Below are positions 25,501 through 37,500 of a stretch of 64,000 nt of DNA, piece by piece; the first letter of the stretch is position 1; every line of letters begins with the position of its first letter. The position numbers and the translations under genes are program-made. This DNA is from Acanthochlamys bracteata (lineage: Eukaryota; Streptophyta; Magnoliopsida; Pandanales; Velloziaceae). The DNA is taken from assembly GCA_019914995.1 (NCBI GenBank), contig CM034127.1, positions 9,610,001-9,674,000 on the forward strand, written 5' to 3'. The notes below the pieces were generated by a model. It saw only the letters and a program-made list of their open reading frames with translations, searched no databases and was not told the origin of the DNA.

Positions 25501-26598
25501 AACCAAACGGTCCTTCAACAGTCCACATTCAAAGCCTCATCCGCTATGCTCACAACCAATACAATACCAAAGGACTGTTTGACACTATTTTCGTTCCATT
25601 TAAATTATTATATTTCTTAATAAAAATTTTATAATATTTTTAAATTAAAAAAATATAAATAGGTATATATCGCAAATTTTTACAGTATAAGTTTATTTTT
25701 TAAAAGCTTCAAAATAAATTTTTTAAATTTTTTTTTTTGTTTTGAGTACTAACAACACGTTCTGAATTTAGGTAATATTTTGAAGTACTTTTAAAAAAAT
25801 ATTTTTCTAAAATAAAAAATATTTACAAATTTTTAAAAATAAATTCTATTTTTTATTAAAAATAATAACAATAAATAATATATAATTCACGATATAAATT
25901 TTTTATGAACTTTTTAAAATTTTTTTAAATTCTATAAAATATTATAAAAGTTTTATTAAAAATATAAAATAAAAAATTAAAATAAATAATAAGTACCGAA
26001 TTCTTAAGCATAATTGAAATAGTTGAAAAAGTATAATGTTTTAAAATAAGTTTTTTAAAATATTTTATGGCTTTTGAGAAAATAAATTTAAATAAATGAA
26101 TATATATGATGGTAAAATTTACTTATATTTTTAGAATTTTGAAGAAACTTTCTACAATAATATGCATAACTTGCTAATAATTTTAAACTTAAAAATCCCA
26201 TTCCTCATTGCCACATACAAAATTTCTTTATAATAATCTACTAGTAGCGACACACCAACGAAATTTAAAAACATCAAAGAAACAAGACGGTGATTAGACT
26301 AAACAACTCCAAGGTCACATGTGTGACGTTAATAACGCTTGTTTGTCTTTGCATTGACACGATGCGAAATGTAGGACTTGGAAACTAATAGTAAACGACA
26401 CTTTGCAATACCTCATCAACATAAAAGATATTATCGCAAGACGAAAACTCAATATGCCCTTGTAGAGTTGGTAATTGCTACAGCAGAGATGGTGATAGAC
26501 GAACAGATTAGCACTGAGTAGTAGGAGTATGTGATGGTGATTCAGGTACAAGTATCTAACGGAACCAAAATCTCCAGTGTTATATGGTAGTCATGAAC
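22509..26598. other. CLE promoter side, then AT-rich MITE-dense DNA
   Basis: Just right of the CLE gene are its leader and promoter (CT-rich, TATTTAAT). 22856-23130 looks like a second type of MITE, starting GGGGTGTTTAAAAATCG and ending GATATTTAACATACGTCCT, the latter resembling the right end near 13922. Other likely element pieces lie at 23280-23480, 24440-24960 and 25575-26000. No gene is supported. Confidence 0.45.
25267..25513. repeat. MITE, GGCGTTTGG family
   Basis: Left side reads AAATTATTTATGAAATAAAA, matching the inner left end of the family. Right end is GAACCAAACGGTCC. The interior contains the usual TTTTTAAAAAATAAG and AAATAAAATTTTTAAATA blocks. About 247 bp. Confidence 0.55.
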
Positions 26599-26830
26599 AC
26601 GTTTGGATATATGGAGATATTTATGAGTATTTATAAAATAAAAAAAAATTTAAAATTTTTTAAATAAGCTTATTTTTTATCTAAATAAAAAATAATAAAC
26701 TAATCTTATAAAGTAAATTTTTTTATATATTTTTAAAATTTTAAATAAGTAATATATTATAAAAAATTTACTAAACAAACGTGAAATAAAAAAGAGCTTT
26801 AGAAAAGCTCTCAAATGCTCTGCCAAACGT
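26599..26830. repeat. MITE, GGCGTTTGG family
   Basis: Left end ACGTTTGGATATATGGAGAT, right end CAAATGCTCTGCCAAACGT. The outermost nine bases (ACGTTTGG and its complement) are perfect inverted repeats. About 232 bp with an AT-rich interior lacking open frames. Confidence 0.6.
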
Positions 26831-29800
26831 AACCTATGCTAGATGTGCCAACTTAAATAGTGGTTTAATTTCTGAGAATTTAACTTAGAAACGTAAAGCA
26901 AATCAGCTTGCACTAGACATGTCTCCTAATGAAGGTGAACTTTCAAATCTAAAACTTGATCAGGATGCAAAACAAGCTACAAATGAATAGGTTTAAAACA
27001 CTGGATGAGAAACATATCAGGTGCCTGCCTAAAGTCATACATAGAAAGTCTATGAGTGTCTTAAAACTCTTGCTTACAGAACACACAAAAGCATAGAATT
27101 TCAAGGGGTCTCCATCCACGAACCTACATTACTATCTAACATGGGACTACATCGAAAGTAGGCTCTAAGTAAGATAAAAGCCTTGAAGAAGCTTATGATT
27201 ATAATCTTTGTTGATGACTACAAATTAGAAAATATTAAGACAAGTAATTATGACAACAGACACCATAATCTGCAAAAGGCAAAAAATAGAAAATGACTAA
27301 CACTGTCTATAATTCAAATGAAGCAAATAAAGAACATGAAAATCTAACAGAAAAATCACTGGAAAATAAAAAAGAATCATGTAGCAGGAAATTCTGCAGC
27401 ATGCAAATTCAGGCGTTGTAAGTTCTACGATATCAAATGAAAATAACTATGATGTTCTATTTATATTTTACCACAAGTAAAAGCAACAGAGAAGTGCTTC
27501 AACAGTTCAACATCTTTGAGTTTTACAGCAAAGAGACATTTACTTTTTAAGTGAAAGATATAACTGGCTACTTGCAGGCAACAATATGAATGTAAATCAG
27601 CTTGTGAAGAAAAATGAAAGAAAGAGAGAAATGGATCGGGTCACACTAATTCAGTACTGACAAGGTCAATAATGTGCTGTAACCCAAGACTCTTTTGGTA
27701 ATAGGCTCAAATTTGTCCTCCACATCTACATTTCAAATGGAATACGTCTCTTTTGTAAGTCTATCCAGATACAGATCATTGAGTAAATCATAATTAAAAC
27801 AAGCAATTTAGATGGAAAAGATGATCATAAGTAAAACAAGCAATTAATAAAGATTGCTCCTGTACAAAAAATGCTCACTGTGGATTGCAGTTATCTAAAG
27901 ACAGGCATCTTTGGCCTAACTGAGTTTTAAACAGCAGCCAAAACATAAGTATTCTTATGTTCTAACCAAAATTCTTTTCAACCTACGTGGTTAATGCATT
28001 TGCATGCTTCTCAAAGCAGTGGGTGCCAATATTTCTAGGCAGATAGAATGTGTACAGCACATAGGGCCTTTCATGATGACTTAAAGTACACAAGAGGGTG
28101 TAGCACTGACATGATCCTGAAATGGAAACAAATATGTTCACCTATAAGAATTTTGATATCTCTTCCCTATTATCGGAATGCATACATAATGCATGTGTAA
28201 CATTGTCGGTGTTTTGATGCTCAATACATCCTGCATGAGAAAGCAAAAGCAAGAAATAATATCAATTCAGTGCAAGAATTCAGTTCTTTGTCATTCCATT
28301 GTGAGGGAAGAGTTATTCTTCCTCGAGTAAGCATTACCAAAATGAACTTGTGAAAAAGGGTAGTAGTTATGCTAGTTAGAAAGGGATAGTGGGAGAAAGA
28401 GAGAGGGAAGACTAAAATTTCATTGGTGCATCACTGAATTGTCAACTAGAATGCACAAACTGACCGTGCTGTTTAATCAAAAAAGAAGGGGAGAAAAAGT
28501 GATGCAGTTACCAACAAAAGTCGAGAACACTAAACATGTCATGCAAATTACTAGCAGGATATTCCTAGGGGGAGAAACAAGTTAGGATTCTTTCATACTT
28601 GTCTGTTTATAAGAAAATGCACTTCTACTAGGTTGAAATGAACACAATGTTCCCTTGGGTCAATACAAGTTGGTGCAACATATCTTCTCAGCTCATCATG
28701 GTAGATTAAGTGGGTGACTTATGCTAAGTATATTGGTGCCAGTTGCTCTCATAAAAGAGTTTGTTGTTCGTACATAATGATGTACAAACATACATCTGTG
28801 AGTTGCCTCTTTTTGTAATCGTGCATTAAGCTATACTTCACACTCTGGTAATTCCCTCATTGTCATATAAACAATAGAAGCTTTCTATCATCAAATTGGA
28901 TGGTTGGACATCAATATTGTTAGCAGAGAAATTAGAAAGAGGAGAATAAATCAACAGAATGAATGTTCATGCCTAAATTTCTTCAACGGCTAGAATGAGC
29001 TGGCAAGCCAGTAATTCCATCCATAATCAACAAAATATTGCAAAGTACAAATAGAAGCAAAGAAGATGGAAAAAACATGCAAAGATGCTATACACATAAG
29101 AAGACTTGTTCACTTGTTAAACTTTTGAAATCACTTCCTATCAGATATTAAATCTAAGAGAGCTCATGAAGTTCTTACCCAGTAACACAGCAAGTATTCT
29201 GCTCTTCTGCTACTGAATGGTAAACAGGTAGTTGAGCATATCTTTTTCTTCAATATATTAGAAATCCTGTTTTGCTTTTAAAAGGGTGATGCGCTCCACG
29301 ATCTTTCTGCCACAGATAACAAATCATATCACAGTTCATTAATTTCAAATTGTGTACATTTATCTGCCCAAGTACAATACACGTTCTGGACATTCTTGAG
29401 CAATTCAGATATTAAGGGGCAATTCTGTTAACTGATTATAACAAGACAGAGCTTAATCACCAACCAACATATCAAAGTGAGAGATAAGAGAAGCTGAATA
29501 ACAATGTGATGTCCAGTTCAGTCAATGTAACGATGAGATCGAAGTTGTGTAAGTTAAGGCAGTAGCGTGATGCAGTTATGGTGAGCTTAACCAAAGGAAC
29601 CTAGTAAACCATATGCAATTTCCAATCGGAAAAGCTTAAATCTCAAAAGATAAGCTTATTAAACACGGCATGCTTCAAAAAATAAGCTTATCAAACACCT
29701 CTTCTTTGCGAGACGATCAGATTCCGATTCCATCCTCGAATTCGGCTACCCATTAGTACAAAGTGCTCTCCACTGTCTAACCCTCCGCGCCATCTTCTGA

Positions 29801-30000
29801 CACTTTGTATTCCATCTCATTCCTGATGGAAACTGGCAAAAAATAAAAATAAAAACCATTAAAAAATAATTACAATTTTCAGGAAATCAGCTTCTCAGAA
29901 GAAGAAGAAGAAGTTCAACAACTTCTACAGCAATTCTTTCTTATAAGCCCAAGGTAATAAATCAAAAGGCTCCCTAAAACAAATACCGCAGAGAATCAAG
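26831..30000. other. Unique-looking DNA without a coding gene
   Basis: Base composition returns to normal here and MITEs are absent, yet no frame over about 60 codons shows family features. On the minus strand there are plausible splice sites (acceptor TTTTTGCCAG near 29833), so the block may be the body of a noncoding transcript starting near 30.2 kb. A direct repeat of ATAAGCTTAT(T/C)AAACAC occurs at about 29650 and 29682. Confidence 0.35.
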
Positions 30001-30015
30001 TGTAAACGTGCTTAC

Positions 30016-30200
30016 CTTGTTTTGGGGATCGATGGTTTGATGAAGCCTGAATCGAAGAGAGGGTTTGAAGTGGGCAGAGATAGATCAGTGACCAGACATC
30101 AACAGCATCTTCTTCGATTGGGGATCTGATTTCTGAAGTTGTGCAGCGTGCCTTGCGATTGTTGAGATTTTAAACTAGAGAACGCTCGGCCGATCATGGC
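30016..30200 (-). other. Possible first exon of a noncoding minus-strand transcript
   Basis: On the minus strand a relatively GC-rich block ends in a strong donor, CCAAAACAAG followed by GTAAGCACG. The longest frame in it is short and unlike any family I know. It would begin a transcript running left through the gene-free 27-30 kb stretch. Evidence is composition and one good donor only. Confidence 0.3.
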
Positions 30201-30395
30201 CGCAGGTTGATTTTGTGGAAGGCGAGAGCGGGAAAAGTGAATGGGTGGACAGAGAAATGATCTTTCAATATTTTTATAATAATACAATCTTGCTTATTGA
30301 CCTTATTAACCTTTATATTTACTTAGATAAATGAATAAAAAAGTTAATAATAAAATGGTGAGTTGAGAGAAACAGGCAGATATGTAAAATGTATT

Positions 30396-30401
30396 AAAAA
30401 A
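30396..30401 (-). terminator. Pol III oligo-T terminator of tRNA-Val
   Basis: Six T residues on the minus strand immediately after the discriminator base of the tRNA gene, the usual RNA polymerase III stop. Confidence 0.8.
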
Positions 30402-30475
30402 TGGCGTCGCCCGGACTCGAACCGGAGACCTTTAGTGTGTTAGACTGACGTGATAACCAACTACACCACGACACC
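30402..30475 (-). tRNA. tRNA-Val(AAC)
   Basis: A 74-nt cloverleaf read on the minus strand. The acceptor stem is GGTGTCG/CGACGCC (one G-T pair) with discriminator A, and there is a D arm with AGTTGG. The anticodon loop is CTAACAC (anticodon AAC), and the T loop TTCGAGT fits TTCRANY. The internal promoter boxes are therefore intact, CAA lies just upstream and a six-T terminator follows. No intron. Compared with the usual plant tRNA-Val(AAC) as I recall it, the fourth acceptor pair is G-C instead of T-A (both sides changed). The anticodon stem reads TCAGT/ACTAA, leaving a C-A mismatch where C-G is normal. The gene is about 190 bp from the start codon of the divergent TL17 gene. Confidence 0.93.
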
Positions 30476-30665
30476 TTGCTGCACTTGTGTACACTTATTG
30501 ACTACAACATCTGGTAACGGACGGATAAGGTTACGAAAACATCGACAACAAACAACCGATCAATTCATTAACGTTTTTATCAGACGCGGGAAGCGAACTG
30601 ATTCATTTATCTATTGGTCAATCGATAAACATAAACCTGCAAGGAAAATAAACAAGTTTCCGGCA

Positions 30666-32919
30666 ATGGCGGCGAGCGCATGCATCGGTCGAGCTAGTGC
30701 CTCTCGTTCTCCGCCTGGTAGCTGTTCACGTCTCTGCAAGCTAAGTTCTTCCCGCCCACCGCCCACTTCTCTCCGCTGCATCGCCCTGCAACGTATTTCT
30801 CTCTCTCTCTCTCTCTGTAGTACCATACGAAGTGATGCAATTGTTGTTATAATTCATGAAGAATTTAGTTGAATCCATTCTAATTGTAGATTTGGTGTTG
30901 ATTGATCTAACCTTGGATGCTTCTGCGACATGTTCAAGCATCACTTCAATGTGAAATAAATCAACCACTTAACAGATATGCTGTTTTCTCTGTTGCTAAT
31001 TTGCATGATAACTGAGATGCAAAGACTATAGATGCTGATTAATTCCTTTGATAAATTCTAATGTTTTGTTATGTTCCAGGAATAGTACTAGATAGCACAA
31101 CATTTACCCTATAGTGCCATCTTTCTCGTATTGTGCATCGCAAATATTGGAGAAGTACGTAATTGAGTATGTTTAGTTTTATGCAGCAAAAGAGGAGAAT
31201 AAAGGAAGCACTGATGAAAGTTATTCATCTACTAAACGATTGCAGCATGTTACATGGGGTCTCCTTGCTGCATGGACTGTGACAACAGCCAACCCTATTA
31301 TGGCAGCAAATCAGGTCAGCAATGCAGCAGTGACTATTCTAAAGTTTAGTTATGTTGTAGTTGACAAAAAAATGCATCCTCGTGTGGAGTTTCACCATCA
31401 TCTTATTACACCTTGCCAAACTTCTGTGTCTCCCTTTCACATGTCCAAATGTAAAAATTTGCATGAATTTCCTAACATTTGGTGTTTTTCTATTCTAGAG
31501 GCTTCCTCCGCTGTCAACAGAGCCTAATCGATGTGAACGTGCATTTGTTGGTAACACAATTGGCCAAGCCAACGGTGTATATGACAAGCCCCTTGATCTA
31601 CGTTTTTGTGATTATTCAAATGACAAATCAAATTTGAAGGGAAAATCACTTTCAGCCGCATTAATGTCAGACGCGAAGTTTGATGGTGCGGACATGTCAG
31701 AGGTTGTGATGTCTAAGGCTTACGCTGTTGGTGCTAGCTTTAAAGGTGATCTTAAACTGTGTGTAAAAGAACACATGGACTTCTCCACATTCTTTATCAT
31801 AATATATATCAAGATTCATTTCTCCACCAATTAAACAGTCTTGAAGCTAAAGTTTTGTTTAAAGTTTCATCTAAATTATGTAGCTTCTCTAGTTATTTTC
31901 AAGAGCTTCAGAAGTATAAATGGTACTTGCTAATTGCTATGATATCAAAAACATTGGAATTTTGCATCTGAAACCAACTTAAGGTTTGTTGTAGTACACA
32001 ACTCTTACTGATTTTGACATAGGGGGTCCTTTCAAAGTTTTAACAAAGTTGTAGTACACACCAACTTAAGGTGTCTTTCTCTCATTGTGATGTCGAAATG
32101 TATGAATAAATTGTAAAATGGTGTTCTCCCATCGAATATATTATCAGAGATTGATACCTAGATAATATTATATGATTCTGATTAAATGCTTTAGTTCAGG
32201 AAACGGTGGAATATGAAAATTCTACAAAGTACTTCAGTCATGGAGTTGGCATGTTTTTAACACCATGTCTGTTATACTGCAGTATGTCTTTCCTTTATAT
32301 GGCGCTATATGACAATACTAGGAGTCTAGGAATTTGCTTATGTTACGGCCACTCGTCTTGAGCTTATTGTGAAGCCACAAATTCATCCCTTGCTACCTAC
32401 ATTTGAATCAATTATTATAAGTTCCTCCTACATTTCAAACTTTCATCTTAAAAATAATTTGTAAGGAGCTATTATTTAGGTTTTACTGGAAGTTTGAGTT
32501 CTTGAGTACTTCAACTTTTGTTGGAATTGGCATCGCCATTGTGAGTGCTTCAATGTGATACATAGGATCTCAGCAAATTATAGGAAGTAATTTCTAATAC
32601 TGTGCTGATAATCCTAAATGCTTTATAATGATAGACATGGGAATGGAATGATTAGAATTAAATAGACTTATATTTTGTATCCTTTAAGTTTGCAGGTGTT
32701 GATTTCTCCAATGCAGTTCTTGATAGAGTGAACTTTGGAAAAGCAAATCTTCAAGGTGCTGTATTTAAGAATACAGTGCTATCTGGTTCCACATTCAATG
32801 ATGCTCAACTGCAGGATGCTGTATTTGAGGACACTATCATTGGATACATAGATCTCCAGAAGCTCTGTACAAACACTACAATCAGCTCCGAAGGAAGAGC
32901 GTTCTTGGGATGCAAATAA
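30666..32919 (+). CDS. TL17: Thylakoid lumenal 17.4 kDa pentapeptide-repeat protein (TL17)
   Basis: Four exons: 30666-30792, 31187-31314, 31499-31745 and 32696-32919, all GT-AG with matching phases; 241 aa. Residues 1-45 are a Ser/Arg/Pro-rich chloroplast transit peptide. A second, hydrophobic lumen-targeting segment follows at about 62-85 (LQHVTWGLLAAWTVTTANP), preceded by Lys-Arg rather than Arg-Arg and ending in AAN. The mature part starts with PPLSTEPNRCERAFVGNTIG and contains pentapeptide repeats of the A(D/N)LxX type (SAALMSDAKFDGADMSEVV, VDFSNAVLDRVNFGKANLQG, STFNDAQLQDAVFED). It has Cys at both ends (NRCERA, KLCTNT, FLGCK). This fits Arabidopsis TL17.4 (At5g53490). The exact role in the lumen is not known to me. 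An in-frame upstream ATG at 30450 lies within the tRNA gene and is not favoured. Confidence 0.9.
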
Positions 32920-32998
32920 AAGCTTTTCATTCTGGAGTGTGTTTGGAGTATAAATTCTCTCTTTTTTTTTTTAAATACCATGAATAAAGTGGGTTGTT

Positions 32999-33048
32999 TT
33001 GCTTTTCTTTATTGCAAGTGGGATTGCTTTTCTTTATTGTAAGTGGGA
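32999..33048. repeat. Two tandem 25-bp units
   Basis: TTGCTTTTCTTTATTG(C/T)AAG followed by TGGGA occurs twice in direct succession, with one base different, about 80 bp past the TL17 stop and abutting a MITE. Confidence 0.8.
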
Positions 33049-33051
33049 TTG

Positions 33052-33292
33052 CATTCCAAACGCTCCTTTTTTATTTTATATTTTTCAATACATATTTTAT
33101 AAATATTTAAAAAATTTATTTAAAAATTTAAATAGTGTAAAAAAAATTTATAAAAAAAATTTACGTAATAAAAATTTTTTATTGTATATTTTATTATTTT
33201 TTTGAAAGTAAAAAAAATAATACTCATTTTTCAAAAAAAATAAAAATATTTTTTATTTAAAAAAATTTTATTTTATAAGCAATTCTAAATGA
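33052..33292. repeat. MITE, GGCGTTTGG family
   Basis: Left end ATTCCAAACGCTCC, right side TTTTATAAGCAATTCTAAATG. This right side is the counterpart of ATAAGCAATCCCAAACG in the best copy. Interior blocks TTTACGTAATAAAAATTTTT and TTATTTTTTTGAAAGTAAAA match the copies at 21115 and 43005. About 240 bp. Confidence 0.65.
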
Positions 33293-34596
33293 ACTAATGT
33301 CGATCAACCCTGTGATGCTAAGCGAATGTTGTTGATGAACTATATATTTGTATTACAGAGAAAAAATAAATAGATCCCAAAGGAAATCGCACAAAGCCAC
33401 AAACACGGACTGCTAGGAAACCCTTCCGTTTCCATTGTTTACTTCTGTTTCAAAAGACGTATACAAAGTTCACTCAGAATATGCAATTTAACAAACAAAT
33501 TTGGAAATAAAAACCAAAAAGGAAACCACTAAAAGGAATCACACATGACACATCTCCAATTCTTCTTTAGGTGCTTGCTGCTATGCATCACTCCTGGATT
33601 CCCACCTAGTTCAATTGAAATTAGGCAAAATAATAGCTCGGCACTTCTACCGTAACTACTATCTGCGAAATCAATTCGTTTTTTCGTCGCTATTAATTCT
33701 GATACTCCACTTTAGACCACTAAAACGGAAGTAGTAACAAAGAATTCAAATTTATCAAGTCACAAAGCAAAGATTAACAGGATATGATCATGTGAACACT
33801 AACGTATAGACCAAAATTTAACAAATACTACAAACATACAGAAGCACCCAAAATTCTCTAGACTACATCAATGCCTTTGGTTCTTTCAGCAAACATGGCC
33901 TAGACTATTTTCCTATATAGTTAGCAGGGGAACAGAGTTAATACTCCAACAGATTTCCTTCCGGTAAGTTGTAGATGGTAAAGCAAGACGTATGAAGAAC
34001 ATTACATCATGCAACTCTTCTACATGGAAGCAAACTGTGCACGGCCCAAAACTGTCAGCTCCACTCAACTTGCTCCATAACATATTGGCCCTTAACTTTT
34101 ACATTCCCTAAGAAAGGCAAATAAAGTTACATTCATCAGTCGGAATCCCGTTTCCCTCACAAGATCAAGTCCACAAAAGGCTAGCAGCAGGTAGCACCAA
34201 ACTTCCAACTGGATGAGACAACCTGCTAAAGTGACCACCATGCTGAACATTTTTTAATAGTCAAAATCATCCATCCTTCAGATACCTTGTAAAAAAATGC
34301 TCTGTAATAACAAGTTAGCATTCTAGTATGCAGTAAAACTCCAAAACTGACTTCCGCGTAAGAAAATATGTGCCACAAGCTCTTTTGTGACATGAGATAC
34401 CCCGGTAACACACGTGATGTTTATGAGCTGCATGTAGCAAAAATCACAGATCTTATCTTCATCACAGATGACCATGCTAATTTAGAAGAATACCTTGAGA
34501 CCTGCTCATCTGTTAAGTGGAAGCTAGCATGGAGACGAGAAGGGTATTAGTCTTACTTTGAAAGACTCCCATATCTATTCTATCAAGAACAAAGCT

Positions 34597-37500
34597 TTAA
34601 GTTCCAAAGATATGTCTATGAACAGGAGCATCAAAGTTCTGCACTACTTCTAACCACTTCTTTTCCAGAACCAATAATGAATTTTCTGCCAAGTAACCAA
34701 CAAATAAAGCAGGATCTCTGAAGGCACAAAACTCAAAATCCTTTTTCCTATTTGGTTTAGATTTGGATAATTGCTCAATGATCTTCCTTTTCTTCTTTGA
34801 ATTGGGAGTTTGTGTAACATTAAACACGCTTGATGGTAAATCAAAACCATTTGGAAGATTGCTGTCACAATCAACTGGCACTCCAAAGTCTATCAAGCAC
34901 ATCGCCCTGCAAAAGCAAAAAGGAAACACACGATAAACATTTGAGGTTCAACAAAATTCAAACAATCCATTCTAACAAGATGAAAGAAGGAACGTGTAAT
35001 AGATGCACTTTCTACAATCAGAGCACTGACTTTCTCATTATCTAGTCATCATGAAGTATGAAACATAAATACAACTTCTTCTTTAAACTGGGCCAAACAG
35101 CGAGTCCAAACTAAAGTTCTCACCACACAGGATGGATTCTTTAAACAAATAATCTTATCTAATTTTAGTAGAGAAAAAGTGAGGTGACAATAGTTAAAAT
35201 ATCTTATATTTGTTGGACAATTTATTAGCATAAGAATGTCACATGATAATAAACATTGTAACAGTCCTAAAGAGTTCATAAACTGTAGCACAACACAAAC
35301 ACTTCCAAAAAAGGGAAATTTGAACAGTAATAATTCAAAGCAGTAATCTAGGTTAAAGCGGTAGAAATAAAATTTTAACTTCCATGCAGCACATAAACTC
35401 TCTCAAGTATACTTCAATGAGAAGGTAAAAAGAAAAAAAGGGCAAAGAGGGAAGATACAAATGAACACTAAGATTTAGGGCGCACCTTGCACTGTAAACA
35501 ACAACTAAAGTTGATTCTGAGGGCGGAAAGCACAGACCAAGGATCTCACCAGGAAATTCTTGGAATTGCCTTGGAAGAATAGAAGAATTGGACCTTGACC
35601 ACTCCCCTAAGTTTTTGCTATCAACATTAAAGACATAAACCTCATTTACTGACGTTGTTATAACAAGCATGCTGCTATTTGTAGGAGAGAAACCACCAGC
35701 AGTCACAGAAGCACCATTGAGCCGAGATATAAACCAGTGCTGCCTGTCAACAATCAATACAGATGCACTTCAACACTACATTCAACAAGGGAAATAGCAA
35801 ACATTAAAATTCTAAGACAACAAGGACATCAGACGATATTCATGGAAGCATCAAGCATCGTCTCCATTAGGGTTTGCCTGTCTGTTTCGGTAAGTTCCAA
35901 GATTAAATAAAAAACATGACCAGTTCTAGAGACGTGCAAGTACATCAAAACAAGAGAGTACTTTCCATCTCCTGAGCTAAACATCCTCTTCAATAGGCAT
36001 CTATCTCCATTGCTTATACCATTTTCTGATTGTAATTCTTAATTTCAACAGGCCCCGATACAAGCTCAATCAGGAAAAAAATGCAAAATGATCGCAGCAA
36101 ACGTGTTCACACAGAAAGCTCAGGTTAAGCGTATACAATACACAATTCAAAGTTTGTGAAATCTCTTGCACATGGTTTGAAAAAATCAAGGGAAGTATTT
36201 CACATATTACTCTGAGATCAGTAAAGTTTTACTTTAGTACCATGCATCAGTATACAAATGAATACACACACATAGCAAATAACTAAACAAGACAGAGTGT
36301 GTGCAACATCATAACAGAATAGGATATGAAAGGAGAAAAAATGTGGGCTATGTTTAGGTAGAAACTGGGGACCTATCGGATTCATGGCAGATCCAGCGAA
36401 TAATTAGTGCATAATTAGGTGTTGTGACAGATTTCTCAAAAAGTTTAATTGCACTAAGCTTCAATATACATGAAATACATCTTATTAACTATACGAAAAT
36501 AGGTAGAATGCATATTATAAAATTAATGAAATGTCCCAAGAATGTTTAACATAGAACACACTCTTACCTGTCAGCTTCCAAATCAAATATGTATATGTCA
36601 CCATAACAGTTGGATGCCGCCAGCCACTTCCCATCAGAGCTTGCAAACGTCTTTGTTATTGGAGGTTCACATACTTGAAGTTCGACATTGTCCTCCTTCC
36701 TATGAGGTACAAAAGTGTGCACCACAACAGAACATTTCACATCCACTACCTGCTTCAAAGAAAAGCAAATCATCAACAGGAAGCGCAAAAACACCTAATC
36801 ACAGCATCCCAATACAAAAAGGATAATATCTTCACTGCATATGCAAACAAATCCAAAGAACAGAGAAGTTGAACTAGTGCAGTAATCTGATGACAAAAGA
36901 ATGATAAACTTACATATATTTTTCGATTTTGACTAGCTAAGATCAAGTGTGAAGAGTCAAAACTAAAAGTCATTGAATGTGCAAATGGTAATCCTCGTGG
37001 AAGCTTCATATTGACAGGCAATCCATTTCTCTTTAACTCAAATAAGCGGGGCCTGACATGGTCAGAGTATGCAAAAAATAAACCATTGTTAGAAATGGTG
37101 CTGCAAATTATTTTACGTGATTCCTTGCTTTTAACTCGCACTAGCTGCGTTGCTGCAATTCTTCCAGAAGACGTGCTTGAAGCTGTATTACTACTTGGTT
37201 TTACTTGCATAAAGTCTAACCAATGAGCACTCTGGACTAGTAATAATGAAGTCCCTTCTTTAGCATATACCAATTGAACTTTGGGCCGCTGAGGTGTCGG
37301 GCATACATCATGAGGAGCAAACTGGGTAAACTCTCTTGCAGAATACGCAAAAATTTTCGTGTCATCACCTGACGAGATAAGCATGTGGACTCCCACTTGA
37401 GCCCATTTGTGATAACTGACAGTAATAGGCTTCTTCAACCTACGTTTTTTCTTGACCTTTTCATCAGGCAGTAAATCTGATTGGAACACAAAAGAAAATA

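Larger units (their letters stand above)
32920..34596. other. Convergent intergenic region
   Basis: 3' flank of TL17 with a 25-bp tandem repeat (32999-33048), then a MITE (33052-33292). After it comes about 1.3 kb without recognised features that should end in the 3' UTR of the minus-strand UTP4 homologue. Confidence 0.5.

Noticed and set aside
26315-26551. 78-codon His/Leu/Cys-rich frame as a secreted peptide
   Set aside because: The hydrophobic start does not look like a real signal peptide and there is no conserved peptide motif at the end.
17748-26830. LTR retrotransposon in the AT-rich region
   Set aside because: No long direct repeats, primer-binding site or pol-like frames; the content is explained better by small non-coding inverted-repeat elements.
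28073-28125. Possible box C/D snoRNA (ATGATGA followed by CTGA)
   Set aside because: Spacing is too short, there is no terminal stem and no clear C'/D' boxes; such motifs are frequent by chance.
30450-30665. In-frame upstream extension of TL17
   Set aside because: It would start inside the tRNA gene; the ATG at 30666 opens a typical transit peptide.
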